Below are positions 25,453 to 34,354 of a stretch of DNA of 64,000 bases, one piece after another (the first letter of the stretch is position 1; each line of letters opens with the position of its first letter). The position numbers and the translations under genes were made by a program. Source of the stretch: an uncultured Subdoligranulum sp. (lineage in GTDB: Bacteria; Bacillota; Clostridia; Oscillospirales; Ruminococcaceae); NCBI GenBank assembly GCA_945830575.1, contig CALZZE010000013.1, positions 1 to 64,000 of the forward strand. The letters are read 5' to 3'. The notes under the pieces are model-generated. The model had not been told where the DNA came from. It saw nothing but the letters and a program-made list of their open reading frames with translations, and ran no database searches.

Positions 25453-26853
25453 TCATTTCAGTTTGATGGTGTTGATGGCCTCCCGCAGATACGAGACGCC
25501 CACCAACCGAAGTCCCGGAAAATCTGCCGGGTCAATCATTTTCAAGTTGTGTTTGGGAACGATGGCGGTATCAAAGCCAACGCGCTGCGCCTCCCGCAGA
25601 CGGGTCTCCAGATGGCTGACACTGCGAATCTCTCCGCCAAGGCCGACTTCCCCGATGGCAACGGTCTTTTCATTGACCGGCAGATCCAGTAAACTGGATG
25701 CCATCGCAATGCAGACCGGCAGATCGCAGGCGGTCTCGTCCAGACGCAGGCCGCCGATGACGTTCACATAGACGTCCTGATCGTGGAATGCGTAGTTGGC
25801 GCGTTTTTCCAGCACCGCAAGCAGCAGATACATACGGTTATAGTCAAAGCCGCTGGCGGTACGGCGCGGGCTGGGAAAGCTGGTTTTGGTCACAAGAGCC
25901 TGGATCTCACTGAGTACCGGACGGGTCCCCTCCATCACACAGGCCACACAGGTACCGCTGATGCCCAGCGGGCGCCCTTCCAGCATGACCTGTGACGGGT
26001 TTTCGATCTGGGCCAATCCCCTGCCGGTCATATCAAACATACCGATCTCGTTGGTGGAGCCGTAGCGGTTTTTCACGGCCCGCAGCACCCGGTACGGCAG
26101 CGTTTTGTCGCCCTCAAAATACAGCACGGTGTCCACGATATGTTCCATGACCTTGGGTCCCGCAATGGCGCCGTCCTTGTTGACATGCCCTACGATAAAG
26201 GTGGGAATTTCCAGCGTTTTGGCAACGTTTAAGAACCGGGCTGTGCTTTCCTTGACCTGACTGACCGTGCCGGAGGAGGAAGAAATGTCGGTGCAGCGCA
26301 TGGTCTGGATGGAATCAATGACCACCAGATCCGGTTTCATGGATTCGATCAAGCCGCAGATCTCATCCACATCGCTTTCGGAAACCAGCGAAATGTTTTC
26401 CTGCGGCACGTCCAGACGCACGGCCCGCAGCTTGATTTGCCGGACGGATTCCTCGCCTGTCACGTACAACACATTGCGGGTTCTGGAAACCTCGCCGCAC
26501 AGCTGCAGCAGGATGGTGGACTTGCCGATGCCCGGTTCGCCGCCAATCAAAATGACGCTGCCCACCACGATACCGCCGCCCAGCACCCGGTCCAGTTCAT
26601 GGATGCCGGTGATGATGCGGCTTTTTTCCTCGGTGGTGGAGACGCTTTGCAGCTTGAGCGGCGTCAGGCTGGTCTGCCCCGGTGTACGGGAAGGCGCGGA
26701 ACTCTTGCTGCCGCTGGCTTTTGTCGGTTCCGCCACCACATCTTCGGTCATGGTATTCCACGCGCCGCAGCTTGGGCAGCGGCCAAGCCAGCGCGGGCTG
26801 GTCTCACCGCATTGGGTGCAGACGTATATGCTTTTCAGTTTGTCTTTGGCCAT
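25453..26853 (-). CDS. radA: DNA repair protein RadA
   Basis: RecA-like ATPase that drives branch migration and D-loop extension in recombination and repair. 466 residues with the full RadA layout: N-terminal zinc finger CTQCGETSPRWLGRCPSCGAW, Walker A GGEPGIGKST near 95, the RadA-specific KNRYGSTNEIG near 255, and a Lon-like C-terminal domain (about 290-466) with VNVIGGLRLDE. GGGGGA lies before the ATG. First gene of a two-gene unit with sseB. Confidence 0.97.
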   Translation of the reverse strand: MAKDKLKSIYVCTQCGETSPRWLGRCPSCGAWNTMTEDVVAEPTKASGSKSSAPSRTPGQTSLTPLKLQSVSTTEEKSRIITGIHELDRVLGGGIVVGSVILIGGEPGIGKSTILLQLCGEVSRTRNVLYVTGEESVRQIKLRAVRLDVPQENISLVSESDVDEICGLIESMKPDLVVIDSIQTMRCTDISSSSGTVSQVKESTARFLNVAKTLEIPTFIVGHVNKDGAIAGPKVMEHIVDTVLYFEGDKTLPYRVLRAVKNRYGSTNEIGMFDMTGRGLAQIENPSQVMLEGRPLGISGTCVACVMEGTRPVLSEIQALVTKTSFPSPRRTASGFDYNRMYLLLAVLEKRANYAFHDQDVYVNVIGGLRLDETACDLPVCIAMASSLLDLPVNEKTVAIGEVGLGGEIRSVSHLETRLREAQRVGFDTAIVPKHNLKMIDPADFPGLRLVGVSYLREAINTIKLK

Positions 26854-26875
26854 GCCTTTTCCCCCATTCTTTTCT

Positions 26876-26904
26876 ATTATATCCCATCACAGGCGTTTGA
26901 GCAA
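26876..26904 (-). promoter_or_regulatory. Promoter of radA
   Basis: On the minus strand TTGCTC (26899-26904), 17 bp, TATAAT (26876-26881). Confidence 0.8.
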
Positions 26905-26931
26905 GAAAAAATTGTGTAGTTACGCCGCCCC

Positions 26932-26968
26932 AAAAAGCGGCAGCCCCCGCACGAGAGCTGCCGCCTTT
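26932..26968 (-). terminator. Terminator of tyrS
   Basis: On the minus strand AAAGGCGGCAGC pairs with GCTGCCGCTTTTT; the T run follows the stem. Confidence 0.88.
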
Positions 26969-26977
26969 GAGATTTCT

Positions 26978-28198
26978 TTACAGAGTGACTTTATGGTAGA
27001 CTTTTTTGCCTTTCTTGATAACGACACCGCCAGCAAGAGCCTCAGCGCTGAGGGACGCCTTGGGGTCGCTGACCTTCTCGCCGTCCACCAGAACGCCGCC
27101 CTGCTGCACCAGCTGGCGGGCTTCCCGGTTGGAAGCACACAGACCCGCAGCCACCATGGCGGCCAGCAGACCCACCTGGCCGTCCTTCACCAGATCGGCA
27201 GGCAGCTGGGTGGTGGGCATGTTTTCGTGGTCCGCGCCGCCGCTGAACAGCTGACGGGCAGCAGCCTGTGCCTTGTCCGCCTCTTCCGTGCCGTGAACCA
27301 TCTGGGTCAGCTCGTAGGCGAGGATCTCCTTGGCCTTGTTGAGCTGTTCTCCCTGCCAGTGATCCATTTCGTCGATCTGCTCCAGCGGCAGGAAGGTGAG
27401 CATCCGGATGCATTTGAGGACATCTGCATCGCCCACGTTGCGCCAGTACTGGTAAAACTCAAAGGGAGTGGTCTTGTTGGCGTCCAGCCAGACAGCGTTG
27501 CCGGCGGTTTTGCCCATCTTTTTGCCCTGAGAATCCGTCAGCAGTGTGATGGTCATGGCGTAGGCGTCCTTGCCCAGCTTACGGCGAATCAGCTCGGTGC
27601 CGCCCAGCATGTTGCTCCACTGGTCATCGCCGCCGAACTGCATGTTGCAGCCGTAATGCTGGAACATGTGGTAGAAGTCGTAGGACTGCATGATCATGTA
27701 GTTGAATTCCAGGAAGGACAGGCCCTTTTCCATGCGCTGCTTGTAGCACTCGGCGCGCAACATGTTGTTCACACTGAAACAGGCACCCACTTCCCGCAGA
27801 AGTTCCACGTAGTTCAGATCCAGCAGCCAGTCGGCATTGTTCAGCATCAAGGCCTTTCCCTCGCCGAAGTCAATAAAGCGCTCCATCTGACGCTTAAAGC
27901 ACTCGGCATTGTGGGCGATGTCCTCCTTGGTGAGCATCTTGCGCATGTCGGTGCGGCCGCTGGGGTCGCCAATCATGGTGGTGCCGCCGCCGATGAGGGC
28001 AATGGGCTTGTTTCCGGCCATCTGCAGGCGCTTCATCAGCGTCAGAGCCATAAAATGGCCGGCAGTCAGGCTGTCCGCCGTGCAGTCAAAGCCAATATAA
28101 AAGGTAGCTTTGCCGTTGTTGATGAGTTCCTTGATCTCCTCCTCGTCCGTGACCTGCGCAATGAGGCCGCGGGCTTTCAGTTCGTCATAAATGGTCAT
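26978..28198 (-). CDS. tyrS: Tyrosyl-tRNA synthetase
   Basis: Charges tRNA-Tyr. 406 residues. Class I features: FYIGFDCTADSLTAGHF with the HIGH-equivalent TAGH, and the KMSKS-equivalent KKMGKTAG near 230; tyrosine/tRNA recognition in FGGDDQWSNMLGG. A C-terminal S4-like RNA-binding domain (about 345-406, ASNREARQLVQQGGVLVDGEKV) is present. AGGAGG lies five bases before the ATG at 28198, and the T-box leader with a UAC specifier confirms the amino acid. Confidence 0.97.
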   Translation of the reverse strand: MTIYDELKARGLIAQVTDEEEIKELINNGKATFYIGFDCTADSLTAGHFMALTLMKRLQMAGNKPIALIGGGTTMIGDPSGRTDMRKMLTKEDIAHNAECFKRQMERFIDFGEGKALMLNNADWLLDLNYVELLREVGACFSVNNMLRAECYKQRMEKGLSFLEFNYMIMQSYDFYHMFQHYGCNMQFGGDDQWSNMLGGTELIRRKLGKDAYAMTITLLTDSQGKKMGKTAGNAVWLDANKTTPFEFYQYWRNVGDADVLKCIRMLTFLPLEQIDEMDHWQGEQLNKAKEILAYELTQMVHGTEEADKAQAAARQLFSGGADHENMPTTQLPADLVKDGQVGLLAAMVAAGLCASNREARQLVQQGGVLVDGEKVSDPKASLSAEALAGGVVIKKGKKVYHKVTL

Positions 28199-28231
28199 CG
28201 TTTCCTCCTGTGTGTTGCGGCAAGGGCATAA

Positions 28232-28512
28232 GAAAAGCCCCCGCCAAATGTGCATTTGGCAGAGGGCGAAAATCGCGGTACCACCTCTGTTCGCCTGCCC
28301 CTCACAGAGCAAGCCTTCGCGGGTGCAGCCGGCTTGATGGAACACCGTACACCCAAGCGCTGTAACGTGCGCACACGGCCCGGCCTACTGACGTTTCCGT
28401 GTTCAGCCTGCTGCTCCGGAATGTATTCCCCTGCCTGTCGCACAGCCCCTTGCACCAACCGGGGCCTCTCTGTCTGCGACGCTGACCGGGTACTGGTTCC
28501 CATCAACGCATT
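28232..28512 (-). ncRNA. T-box leader of tyrS (Tyr specifier)
   Basis: On the minus strand the 14-base T-box AGAGGTGGTACCGCG is found at 28288-28274, complementary to the uncharged tRNA end. Upstream, in stem I, GAATACA at about 28428-28422 carries the codon UAC followed by a purine, the Tyr specifier. Downstream, GCCCTCTGCCAAATG pairs with CATTTGGCGGGGGC and is followed by TTTTC, forming the terminator (about 28232-28268). Uncharged tRNA-Tyr should promote read-through into tyrS. The 352-base gap 28199-28550 is fully explained by this leader and its promoter. Confidence 0.93.
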
Positions 28513-28519
28513 TGATAAC

Positions 28520-28548
28520 AGAATAGCACGATTGATGGGAAATGTCAA
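28520..28548 (-). promoter_or_regulatory. Promoter of the tyrS T-box transcript
   Basis: On the minus strand consensus TTGACA (28543-28548), 17 bp, TATTCT (28520-28525), directly after the recN stop. Confidence 0.8.
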
Positions 28549-28550
28549 CC

Positions 28551-30218
28551 TTATTTGGATTTTTCAATCAGTTCGCGGGCATTGGCAAGGCTCAGGTCGG
28601 TGACCTTGTCGCCGGAGATCATGCGGGCCAGCACCTGCACACGGCCATCCATGTCCAGCGTGTGAATCTCGGTAAAGGTTCTGTCCTGCCGGACGTTTTT
28701 CTGGATGAGCAGCTGATTGTCCGCAAAGGCGGCCACTTGCGGTGTATGAGTGATGCAAAGCACCTGATGCCCCGCCGCCGTCTGGTGCAGCAGCTGGCCG
28801 ATGCGTCCTGCCGCCAAGCCGGATACGCCGGTGTCGATCTCATCGTAAATGACGGTGGGCAGCGCGTCCCGGTCGGCCAGTGCGCTCTTGAAAGCAAGCA
28901 TAATGCGGGAAAGCTCGCCGCCGGAGGCAATTTTGGCCAGCGGCTTGGGTTCCTCGCCCGGGTTGGTGGAGATGAGGAATTCCACCGTGTCCTGCCCGGA
29001 ACTGGCCAGTGCTCCCCTGCTGTGCTTGAGGGCAAAGCGGATACCCGGCATGTTGAGAAATTCCAGCGCCGCTCTCATCTCCCGGTTCATGGCGGTGAAT
29101 GCCTTGAGACGGCTCTGGGTCAGCGTTTCGGCGGCGGCGCGGGCACGCTTGTAGAGATCCTGCATCTGGGCTTTCAGTTCTGCGATCCGCTTGCCGCTGG
29201 ACTGGAAGGTCTCCAGCTCGGCTGCCGCCGCCTCACGGCGGGCCAAAAGCTCCTCCACCTCCATACCGAATTTGTTTTTGATGCGGTAAATGGTGTCCAG
29301 CCGGCTTTCGATCATGTCCAGTTCGCCGGGGTCAAAGCCGTAAGCGTCCAGACGGTCTGCCAGATCGGTGGCAAGCTCTCGGGCGCCGTAGTACAGTTCG
29401 CTGAGACGGTCAGCCACGGAAGAAAGCGTTTCGTCAAGACGGGCGCTGTTGACAAGGCCGTCCACGGCGCCGCCCAGAAGGTCGGCGGCACCGGCCTGTT
29501 CTCCGTCCTCGTCGCCGGAAAGCGCCAGATGCGCCGCGTTCAGCCCGTCCAGAATGGTCTGGGCGTGGGTGATGACCATTTTACGTTCCTGCAAGGTTTT
29601 TTCTTCTCCGGGGGTCAGTGCTGCCGCATCGATGGCATCAATTTCCTCGGTGAGGGCCGCAATGCGGCGCTGTTTGTCCGCTTCGCTGGCATTGAGGGCA
29701 TCCAGCTGACGCTTGACCGTCACCAGTTCCCGGTGCAGCTTGTGGTAGGCAGCGTGGATATCCCGGTTCTGAGCGTACTGGTCAAGCAAGCCCAGATGCA
29801 GCGCCGGGTTGGTCAGGCTCTGGCTGTCATGCTGGCCATGGATGGAAAGGAGACCGGCGGAGATATCCCGCACCACAGCAGCGGTGGCGGGCATCCCGTT
29901 GACCCGGCAGCTGCCCTTGCCCTCGGCACTGATCTCCCGATACAGCAAAAGATCCTCGCCCGGCTCGTAACCGCACTTTTCCAGCTGTTTTTGCACCGAA
30001 ACGGGGATTCCCTCAAAGGTGGCCCAGATACAGGCTTTGGCGGCTCCGCTGCGCACCAGCTCGCGGCTGGTACGGTTGCCCAGAATGGCGTTGATGGAGT
30101 CAATGAGAATGGATTTGCCCGCGCCGGTCTCGCCGGTGAGGACGTTGAAACCGGGGGTGAAGGTCACCTCGGCCTTTTCAATGACCGCCACATTTTCAAT
30201 TTTCAGGCTTGCCAGCAT
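28551..30218 (-). CDS. recN: DNA repair protein RecN
   Basis: SMC-like ATPase that organises broken DNA ends early in double-strand break repair. 555 residues: N-terminal MLASLKIENVAVIEKAEVTF and Walker A GETGAGKS, a long central coiled coil (about 150-370), and a C-terminal half with signature KIASGGELSRIMLAFK and Walker B PTVIYDEIDTGVSG. GGAGGG precedes the ATG. Last gene of the long asp23-recN run; in related genomes spoIVB-spo0A follow directly, but here they are 18 kb to the left. Confidence 0.97.
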   Translation of the reverse strand: MLASLKIENVAVIEKAEVTFTPGFNVLTGETGAGKSILIDSINAILGNRTSRELVRSGAAKACIWATFEGIPVSVQKQLEKCGYEPGEDLLLYREISAEGKGSCRVNGMPATAAVVRDISAGLLSIHGQHDSQSLTNPALHLGLLDQYAQNRDIHAAYHKLHRELVTVKRQLDALNASEADKQRRIAALTEEIDAIDAAALTPGEEKTLQERKMVITHAQTILDGLNAAHLALSGDEDGEQAGAADLLGGAVDGLVNSARLDETLSSVADRLSELYYGARELATDLADRLDAYGFDPGELDMIESRLDTIYRIKNKFGMEVEELLARREAAAAELETFQSSGKRIAELKAQMQDLYKRARAAAETLTQSRLKAFTAMNREMRAALEFLNMPGIRFALKHSRGALASSGQDTVEFLISTNPGEEPKPLAKIASGGELSRIMLAFKSALADRDALPTVIYDEIDTGVSGLAAGRIGQLLHQTAAGHQVLCITHTPQVAAFADNQLLIQKNVRQDRTFTEIHTLDMDGRVQVLARMISGDKVTDLSLANARELIEKSK

Positions 30219-30242
30219 GGCTGACCCTCCCTTGCTATGTTG

Positions 30243-30707
30243 TTATCCCCGCCGCTGGGTGTACTGCTGAAGCTTGTGGCTGATATCCGCCGCGGCCTGT
30301 TCGGTGCGCATCAGAATAAAGAAAGTGTCGTCACCGGAAAGCGTGCCCACCACATCTTCCCATTGTTTGGCGTCAAACACCTCACAGGCGGCGTTGGCCA
30401 TGCCGGAAAAACATTTTACCAGCACCATATGGCCGGCGTAATCCACTTTCAGCACAGATTCGCGGAAAATCATTTCAAACCGGTTGGGGCTGTGAGCCAC
30501 TTTTCCGGCACCGGAAGCTGCCATGTAACGATAGCGCCCGTCTCCCATGGCGGTTTTGACAAGCTGTAACTCCCGAATATCCCGGGAGACGGTAGCCTGT
30601 GTTACCTCATATCCTGCCTGACGCAAATAGGTCAGCAATTCCTCCTGTTTGTCAATGGGATGCTGCTCGATCAGATCCAAAATTGCCTGGTGACGTGCGC
30701 TTTTCAT
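30243..30707 (-). CDS. argR: Arginine repressor ArgR/AhrC
   Basis: Arginine-dependent transcriptional regulator, hexameric with arginine. 154 residues: winged helix N terminus (IDKQEELLTYLRQAGYEVTQATVSRDIRELQLVK) and C-terminal oligomerisation/arginine domain with GMANAACEVFDAKQWEDVVGTLSGDDTFFI, including the Asp pair that binds arginine. GGAGATG lies before the ATG. Its place between nadK and recN is the standard Firmicute order. Confidence 0.96.
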   Translation of the reverse strand: MKSARHQAILDLIEQHPIDKQEELLTYLRQAGYEVTQATVSRDIRELQLVKTAMGDGRYRYMAASGAGKVAHSPNRFEMIFRESVLKVDYAGHMVLVKCFSGMANAACEVFDAKQWEDVVGTLSGDDTFFILMRTEQAAADISHKLQQYTQRRG

Positions 30708-30710
30708 GGT

Positions 30711-31559
30711 TCATCTCCTTATCAGTTTGCTTTCTATGGCACTGAGCTGCTCTGCCGGGTCGAAGGTGATCAAACGCAGCTTTTTGGGTGAGGTGGTGAT
30801 ATGCAAAGATTCTCCGGGAGCCAGCTCACACTGCGGCCCGCTGTCGGCGCAGGCGCAAACGGTGTCCCGGTTTTCCTGTTCGGCCACGATGGTGATGTGA
30901 CGGTCTGCCCCAAACACCACCGGAACCGCATGGACGCTGTGGGCGCAGACCGGCGTCAGCACCATCACAGGGGCGGAGGCGTCCAGCACCGGGCCGCCTG
31001 CCGAGAAGGAATAGGCGGTAGAGCCTGTGGGGGTTGCGGCAATCAGCCCATCGCTGCGGTAACGGCTGACAAACGTGCCGTCACAAATGAGCTTATAATC
31101 CATCGGGTGAATGCGGGTACGGCCGAACAGAACCACATCATTCATAGCGATGGCCCGCCAGTTGCGGGAGGGGACGCTCGCCTCCAGCAGAGAGCGGGTC
31201 GTGAGGGTGTAGTCCCCCGCCGCCAGCCTCGCCAGCTTGGTGTCAAGCTCTGCTACTTCACAGGTGGCCAGAAAGCCTGTTCGCCCCAGATTGATGCCAA
31301 GTACCGGCCGGTCGTGCTCGGCACAGAAAATGCCGGCCCGCAGCAGCGTGCCGTCCCCGCCGATGGTAAGAACCTGCTCAGCAACACCGACTGCACGGTC
31401 GAGCGATAAAAATATAATGCCATCCCGCGATGTAAAATCCCCGGCAAATTCGTCCGGCATCAAAACGGAGATTCCCTGCCGCCGAAGCAGCGCAGCGGTG
31501 TGGCGCGTCACCGAAAGACCGGCATCTTTTCCCCGATTGGGAATCAATAGAACCGACAT
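30711..31559 (-). CDS. nadK: NAD kinase
   Basis: Phosphorylates NAD to NADP. 282 residues. The catalytic GGDGTLLRA motif is at about 60 and the NAD-binding TPTGSTAYSFSAGGPV near 165; the NE/D motif region reads AMNDVVLFG. Start 31559 has GGGGGGAAGG immediately upstream; a frame extension 14 codons earlier overlaps the tlyA end and has no site. Eleven bases separate it from tlyA and three from argR. Confidence 0.95.
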   Translation of the reverse strand: MSVLLIPNRGKDAGLSVTRHTAALLRRQGISVLMPDEFAGDFTSRDGIIFLSLDRAVGVAEQVLTIGGDGTLLRAGIFCAEHDRPVLGINLGRTGFLATCEVAELDTKLARLAAGDYTLTTRSLLEASVPSRNWRAIAMNDVVLFGRTRIHPMDYKLICDGTFVSRYRSDGLIAATPTGSTAYSFSAGGPVLDASAPVMVLTPVCAHSVHAVPVVFGADRHITIVAEQENRDTVCACADSGPQCELAPGESLHITTSPKKLRLITFDPAEQLSAIESKLIRR

Positions 31560-31569
31560 ACCTTCCCCC

Positions 31570-32373
31570 CTACTTGTCCAGAGCCGCATGGGCCGCGGCA
31601 ACGGTTTGCTCGATCAGCCCTTCCGGAAGAGGAGCCGGTTCCTCACAGTGACGGACATACAAAAGGAATTCAATGTTTCCTTCCGGTCCTTTGATGGGCG
31701 AAAAGTCCAGGCCTTCCGCCGTGAAATGGCTGGCGTTGGCATACTCCACAGCCGCGTGCAGGACTTCCCGGTGCGTGGCGGGTTCCCGGACGACCCCTTT
31801 TTTGCCAACCTTTTCACGGCCCGCCTCAAACTGGGGCTTGACAAGACAAACGCCCTGGGCGTCAGCAGTACACACCGCATCCGCCACCGGGAAAATGTGC
31901 TTGAGGGATATAAAGGATACGTCCACGCTGAAAAACTCCACCGGCTCCTGCAGATGCTCCGGAGTAACGTGACGGATGTTGGTGCGCTCCATATTGACGA
32001 CGCGTGCATCGGTGCGCAGTTTCCACGCCAGCTGTCCGTAGCCCACATCCACCGCGTAGACCTTGACAGCGCCGTTTTGCAGCATACAGTCGGTAAAGCC
32101 GCCGGTGGAGGCCCCGATATCCATGCAGACTTTGCCGGAGGGGGTCAGTGGGAACGCGGACATGGCTTTTTCCAGCTTGAGTCCGCCCCGGCTTACATAC
32201 CCGATGTCATGGCCGCGAACCTCCACTCGGGCATCCTCCGGGATCATTTCCCCGGCCTTGTCCACTTTTTGCTCGTCCACAAAGACTACGCCGGACATGA
32301 TGAGCGCCTTTGCGCGTTCCCGGCTTTGTGCCAGCCCGTTCTGGCAAAGGTATTGATCCAAACGCAGTTTCAT
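31570..32373 (-). CDS. tlyA: TlyA-family 2'-O-methyltransferase / hemolysin-like protein
   Basis: 267 residues: N-terminal S4 RNA-binding domain (MKLRLDQYLCQNGLAQSRERAKALIMSGVVFVDEQ) and an FtsJ-like methyltransferase domain with the SAM motif CMDIGASTGGFTDCML near 90 and KPQFEAGREKVGKKGV. Actinobacterial TlyA methylates 16S and 23S rRNA; the Firmicute YqxC orthologue is assumed to do likewise but is less studied. The ATG overlaps the dxs stop by four bases and has AAAGGAG upstream. Confidence 0.93.
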   Translation of the reverse strand: MKLRLDQYLCQNGLAQSRERAKALIMSGVVFVDEQKVDKAGEMIPEDARVEVRGHDIGYVSRGGLKLEKAMSAFPLTPSGKVCMDIGASTGGFTDCMLQNGAVKVYAVDVGYGQLAWKLRTDARVVNMERTNIRHVTPEHLQEPVEFFSVDVSFISLKHIFPVADAVCTADAQGVCLVKPQFEAGREKVGKKGVVREPATHREVLHAAVEYANASHFTAEGLDFSPIKGPEGNIEFLLYVRHCEEPAPLPEGLIEQTVAAAHAALDK

Positions 32374-34232
32374 TTCTGCTCCTTTATGATACGTTGTGCC
32401 AGCGCGGCGGCATCCAGCCCCTGTGCGCGGCGAAGCTCCGGCACATTGGCATGCAGCAGCCTGCGGTTGTCCACAGCTGCCGACAGATAGGTTCCCTTCC
32501 AGCCGGCCTGCAGCAGGGCAAAGCCCAGCTGCTCCCCGATGCCGCCGGTGCCGATGGCATCCTCCGCAAACAGAATGGTGTCATACCGCTGCAGCAGCTC
32601 AATGCACTCCTGCGGCAGCGGGTAAATCTGCACCAGCTTGCAGCAGTCCGCCTGGATTCCCTGCTGTGCCAGCAGCTCACAGGCAGCGAGAGTTTCCTCC
32701 GCCTCCGCACCGTAGCTGACCAGCACCGTGCGGGAACCGTCCTCCTGACGGATCAGGTCAAAGGGATTTCCGGAACAGCCCAGTGCCGCCAGAGAGGCAG
32801 ACTCCTGCCCTCTGGGATACCGAATGGCCCGCGGGCCGCGCCGGCCGGTGACAAGAACTTCCAGCCAGTGCTCCAGCTCCGCGTAGTTGGAAGGCGCGTA
32901 CAGCGGGATGCCCACATGGCTGAAAAACGCGGTGTCATAAATTCCCTGATGGGTCTCTCCGTCGCCGGGAACCAGCCCGGCGCGATCCACCGCAAACAGC
33001 ACGTCCAGCTGCATCAAGTTGACGTCATGGATGATCTGATCGTAGGCACGCTGGAAAAAGGTGGAGTAAATGGCGGCTACGGGCAGCAATCCCTGACTGG
33101 CAAGGCCGCCGCAGAACGTCACGGCATGTTCCTCCGCCATACCCACATCAAAGAATCGGATGGGATACCTTGCCTTGAAGAATTGTAGACCGGTGCCGTA
33201 TTTCATGGCGGCCGTCACGGCGCACAGGCGCGGCTCCACAGCGGCCAGCTCCGCAAGGCGGGTGCCAAATTTTGTGGAGAAGGAATCCTTGGGAGAAATT
33301 TCCGGGTCGGTCAGGTGATCCAGATCAAAGGCACTGACGGCATGAAACTCTCCCGGGTTTTCCTCCGCCGGTTTCAGACCTTTGCCCTTTTGGGTGACGG
33401 CATGGATGAACAGCGGAGAATACTGCTCCTCCAGATTGGTGAACATCTGGCTCAGCGCATTTACGTCATGGCCGTCCACCGGGCCGATATACTGGAATCC
33501 CATTTCCTCAAACATGGTGGAGTGGTAGATTCCCTGCCGGATGGCCTTTTTTCCGGCCTGCAGCAGTTTGACCACATCGCTGCCCACCACCGGGATGCGC
33601 TCCAGCACTGTTTCCATGTGGGCTTTCACGTGGAAATATTTGGGGTCGGTACGCAGTTGGGTCAGATACCGCGCCATCGCACCCACGTTTTTGGAGATGG
33701 ACATTTTGTTGTCATTGAGGATCACAACGAGGTTGTTGAGGGAACCGATGTTGTTCATGCCCTCATACACCATACCGCCGGTGAAAGCGCCGTCGCCCAC
33801 AATGACCACCACACGGCCCGGCTCTCCCTTGATTTTTTTGGCTCTGGCGATGCCGATGGCCGTGGACAGCGCACTGCTGCCGTGTCCCGCCACAAAAGCG
33901 TCGCAGGCACTTTCTTTCGGGCTGGGAAAACCAGAAATCCCGTCTTTTTTGCGCAGCTCCGCAAAGCCTTCCCGGCGTCCCGTCAGAAGCTTATGGGTGT
34001 AGCACTGGTGCCCAACGTCAAAAAGCAGCTTGTCCTGCGGCAGATTCAACGCCCGGTGCAGTGCCACCGTCAGTTCCACAACGCCAAGGTTGGAAGAAAG
34101 GTGGCCGCCGGTGGAGGAAACGCTTTGAATCAAAAAATCTCGTATTTCTTCGCACAGGGCAGGCAGCTGCGATTCCGGCAGCCTTTTCACATCCCCCGGT
34201 GCGTGGAGCGTATCCAGCAACGGATAACTCAT
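32370..34232 (-). CDS. dxs: 1-deoxy-D-xylulose-5-phosphate synthase
   Basis: Thiamine-dependent condensation of pyruvate and glyceraldehyde 3-phosphate, first step of the MEP isoprenoid pathway. 620 residues. N-terminal HLSSNLGVVELTVALH and DVGHQCYTHKLLTGR, the thiamine diphosphate/Mg motif VVIVGDGAFTGGMVYEGMNN, and the transketolase-type FFDVGMAEEHAVTFCGGLA. The ATG at 34232 has GAGG ten bases upstream; a TTG two codons earlier is less likely. A palindromic repeat element lies just upstream of the start, between dxs and yuiD. Confidence 0.97.
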   Translation of the reverse strand: MSYPLLDTLHAPGDVKRLPESQLPALCEEIRDFLIQSVSSTGGHLSSNLGVVELTVALHRALNLPQDKLLFDVGHQCYTHKLLTGRREGFAELRKKDGISGFPSPKESACDAFVAGHGSSALSTAIGIARAKKIKGEPGRVVVIVGDGAFTGGMVYEGMNNIGSLNNLVVILNDNKMSISKNVGAMARYLTQLRTDPKYFHVKAHMETVLERIPVVGSDVVKLLQAGKKAIRQGIYHSTMFEEMGFQYIGPVDGHDVNALSQMFTNLEEQYSPLFIHAVTQKGKGLKPAEENPGEFHAVSAFDLDHLTDPEISPKDSFSTKFGTRLAELAAVEPRLCAVTAAMKYGTGLQFFKARYPIRFFDVGMAEEHAVTFCGGLASQGLLPVAAIYSTFFQRAYDQIIHDVNLMQLDVLFAVDRAGLVPGDGETHQGIYDTAFFSHVGIPLYAPSNYAELEHWLEVLVTGRRGPRAIRYPRGQESASLAALGCSGNPFDLIRQEDGSRTVLVSYGAEAEETLAACELLAQQGIQADCCKLVQIYPLPQECIELLQRYDTILFAEDAIGTGGIGEQLGFALLQAGWKGTYLSAAVDNRRLLHANVPELRRAQGLDAAALAQRIIKEQK

Positions 34233-34268
34233 GGTCAATACCTCACAGATCAGTTTGTACGGGAACCG

Positions 34269-34354
34269 TTAAGGCAATACCGCATAATTCTACGTGCCGA
34301 TACGGCGAGCGAGGTGCGTAAGGCGTCAGCCGTAAATATGCGGTGTTGCCTTAA
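34269..34354. repeat. Short MITE-like palindromic element
   Basis: The 86-bp element is bounded by TTAAGGCAATACCGCATA (34269-34286) and TATGCGGTGTTGCCTTAA (34337-34354), inverted repeats of 18 bp with one mismatch. An inner pair TACGGC/GCCGTA gives a second stem around GAGCGAGGTGCG. TTAA stands at both outer ends and may be a target duplication. Its edge supplies the stop codon of yuiD. No coding capacity; it could move only with a transposase elsewhere. Confidence 0.75.

Noticed and set aside
28542..30224. Long plus-strand frame opposite recN
   Set aside because: Antisense shadow with no motif; recN has complete Walker and signature motifs on the minus strand.
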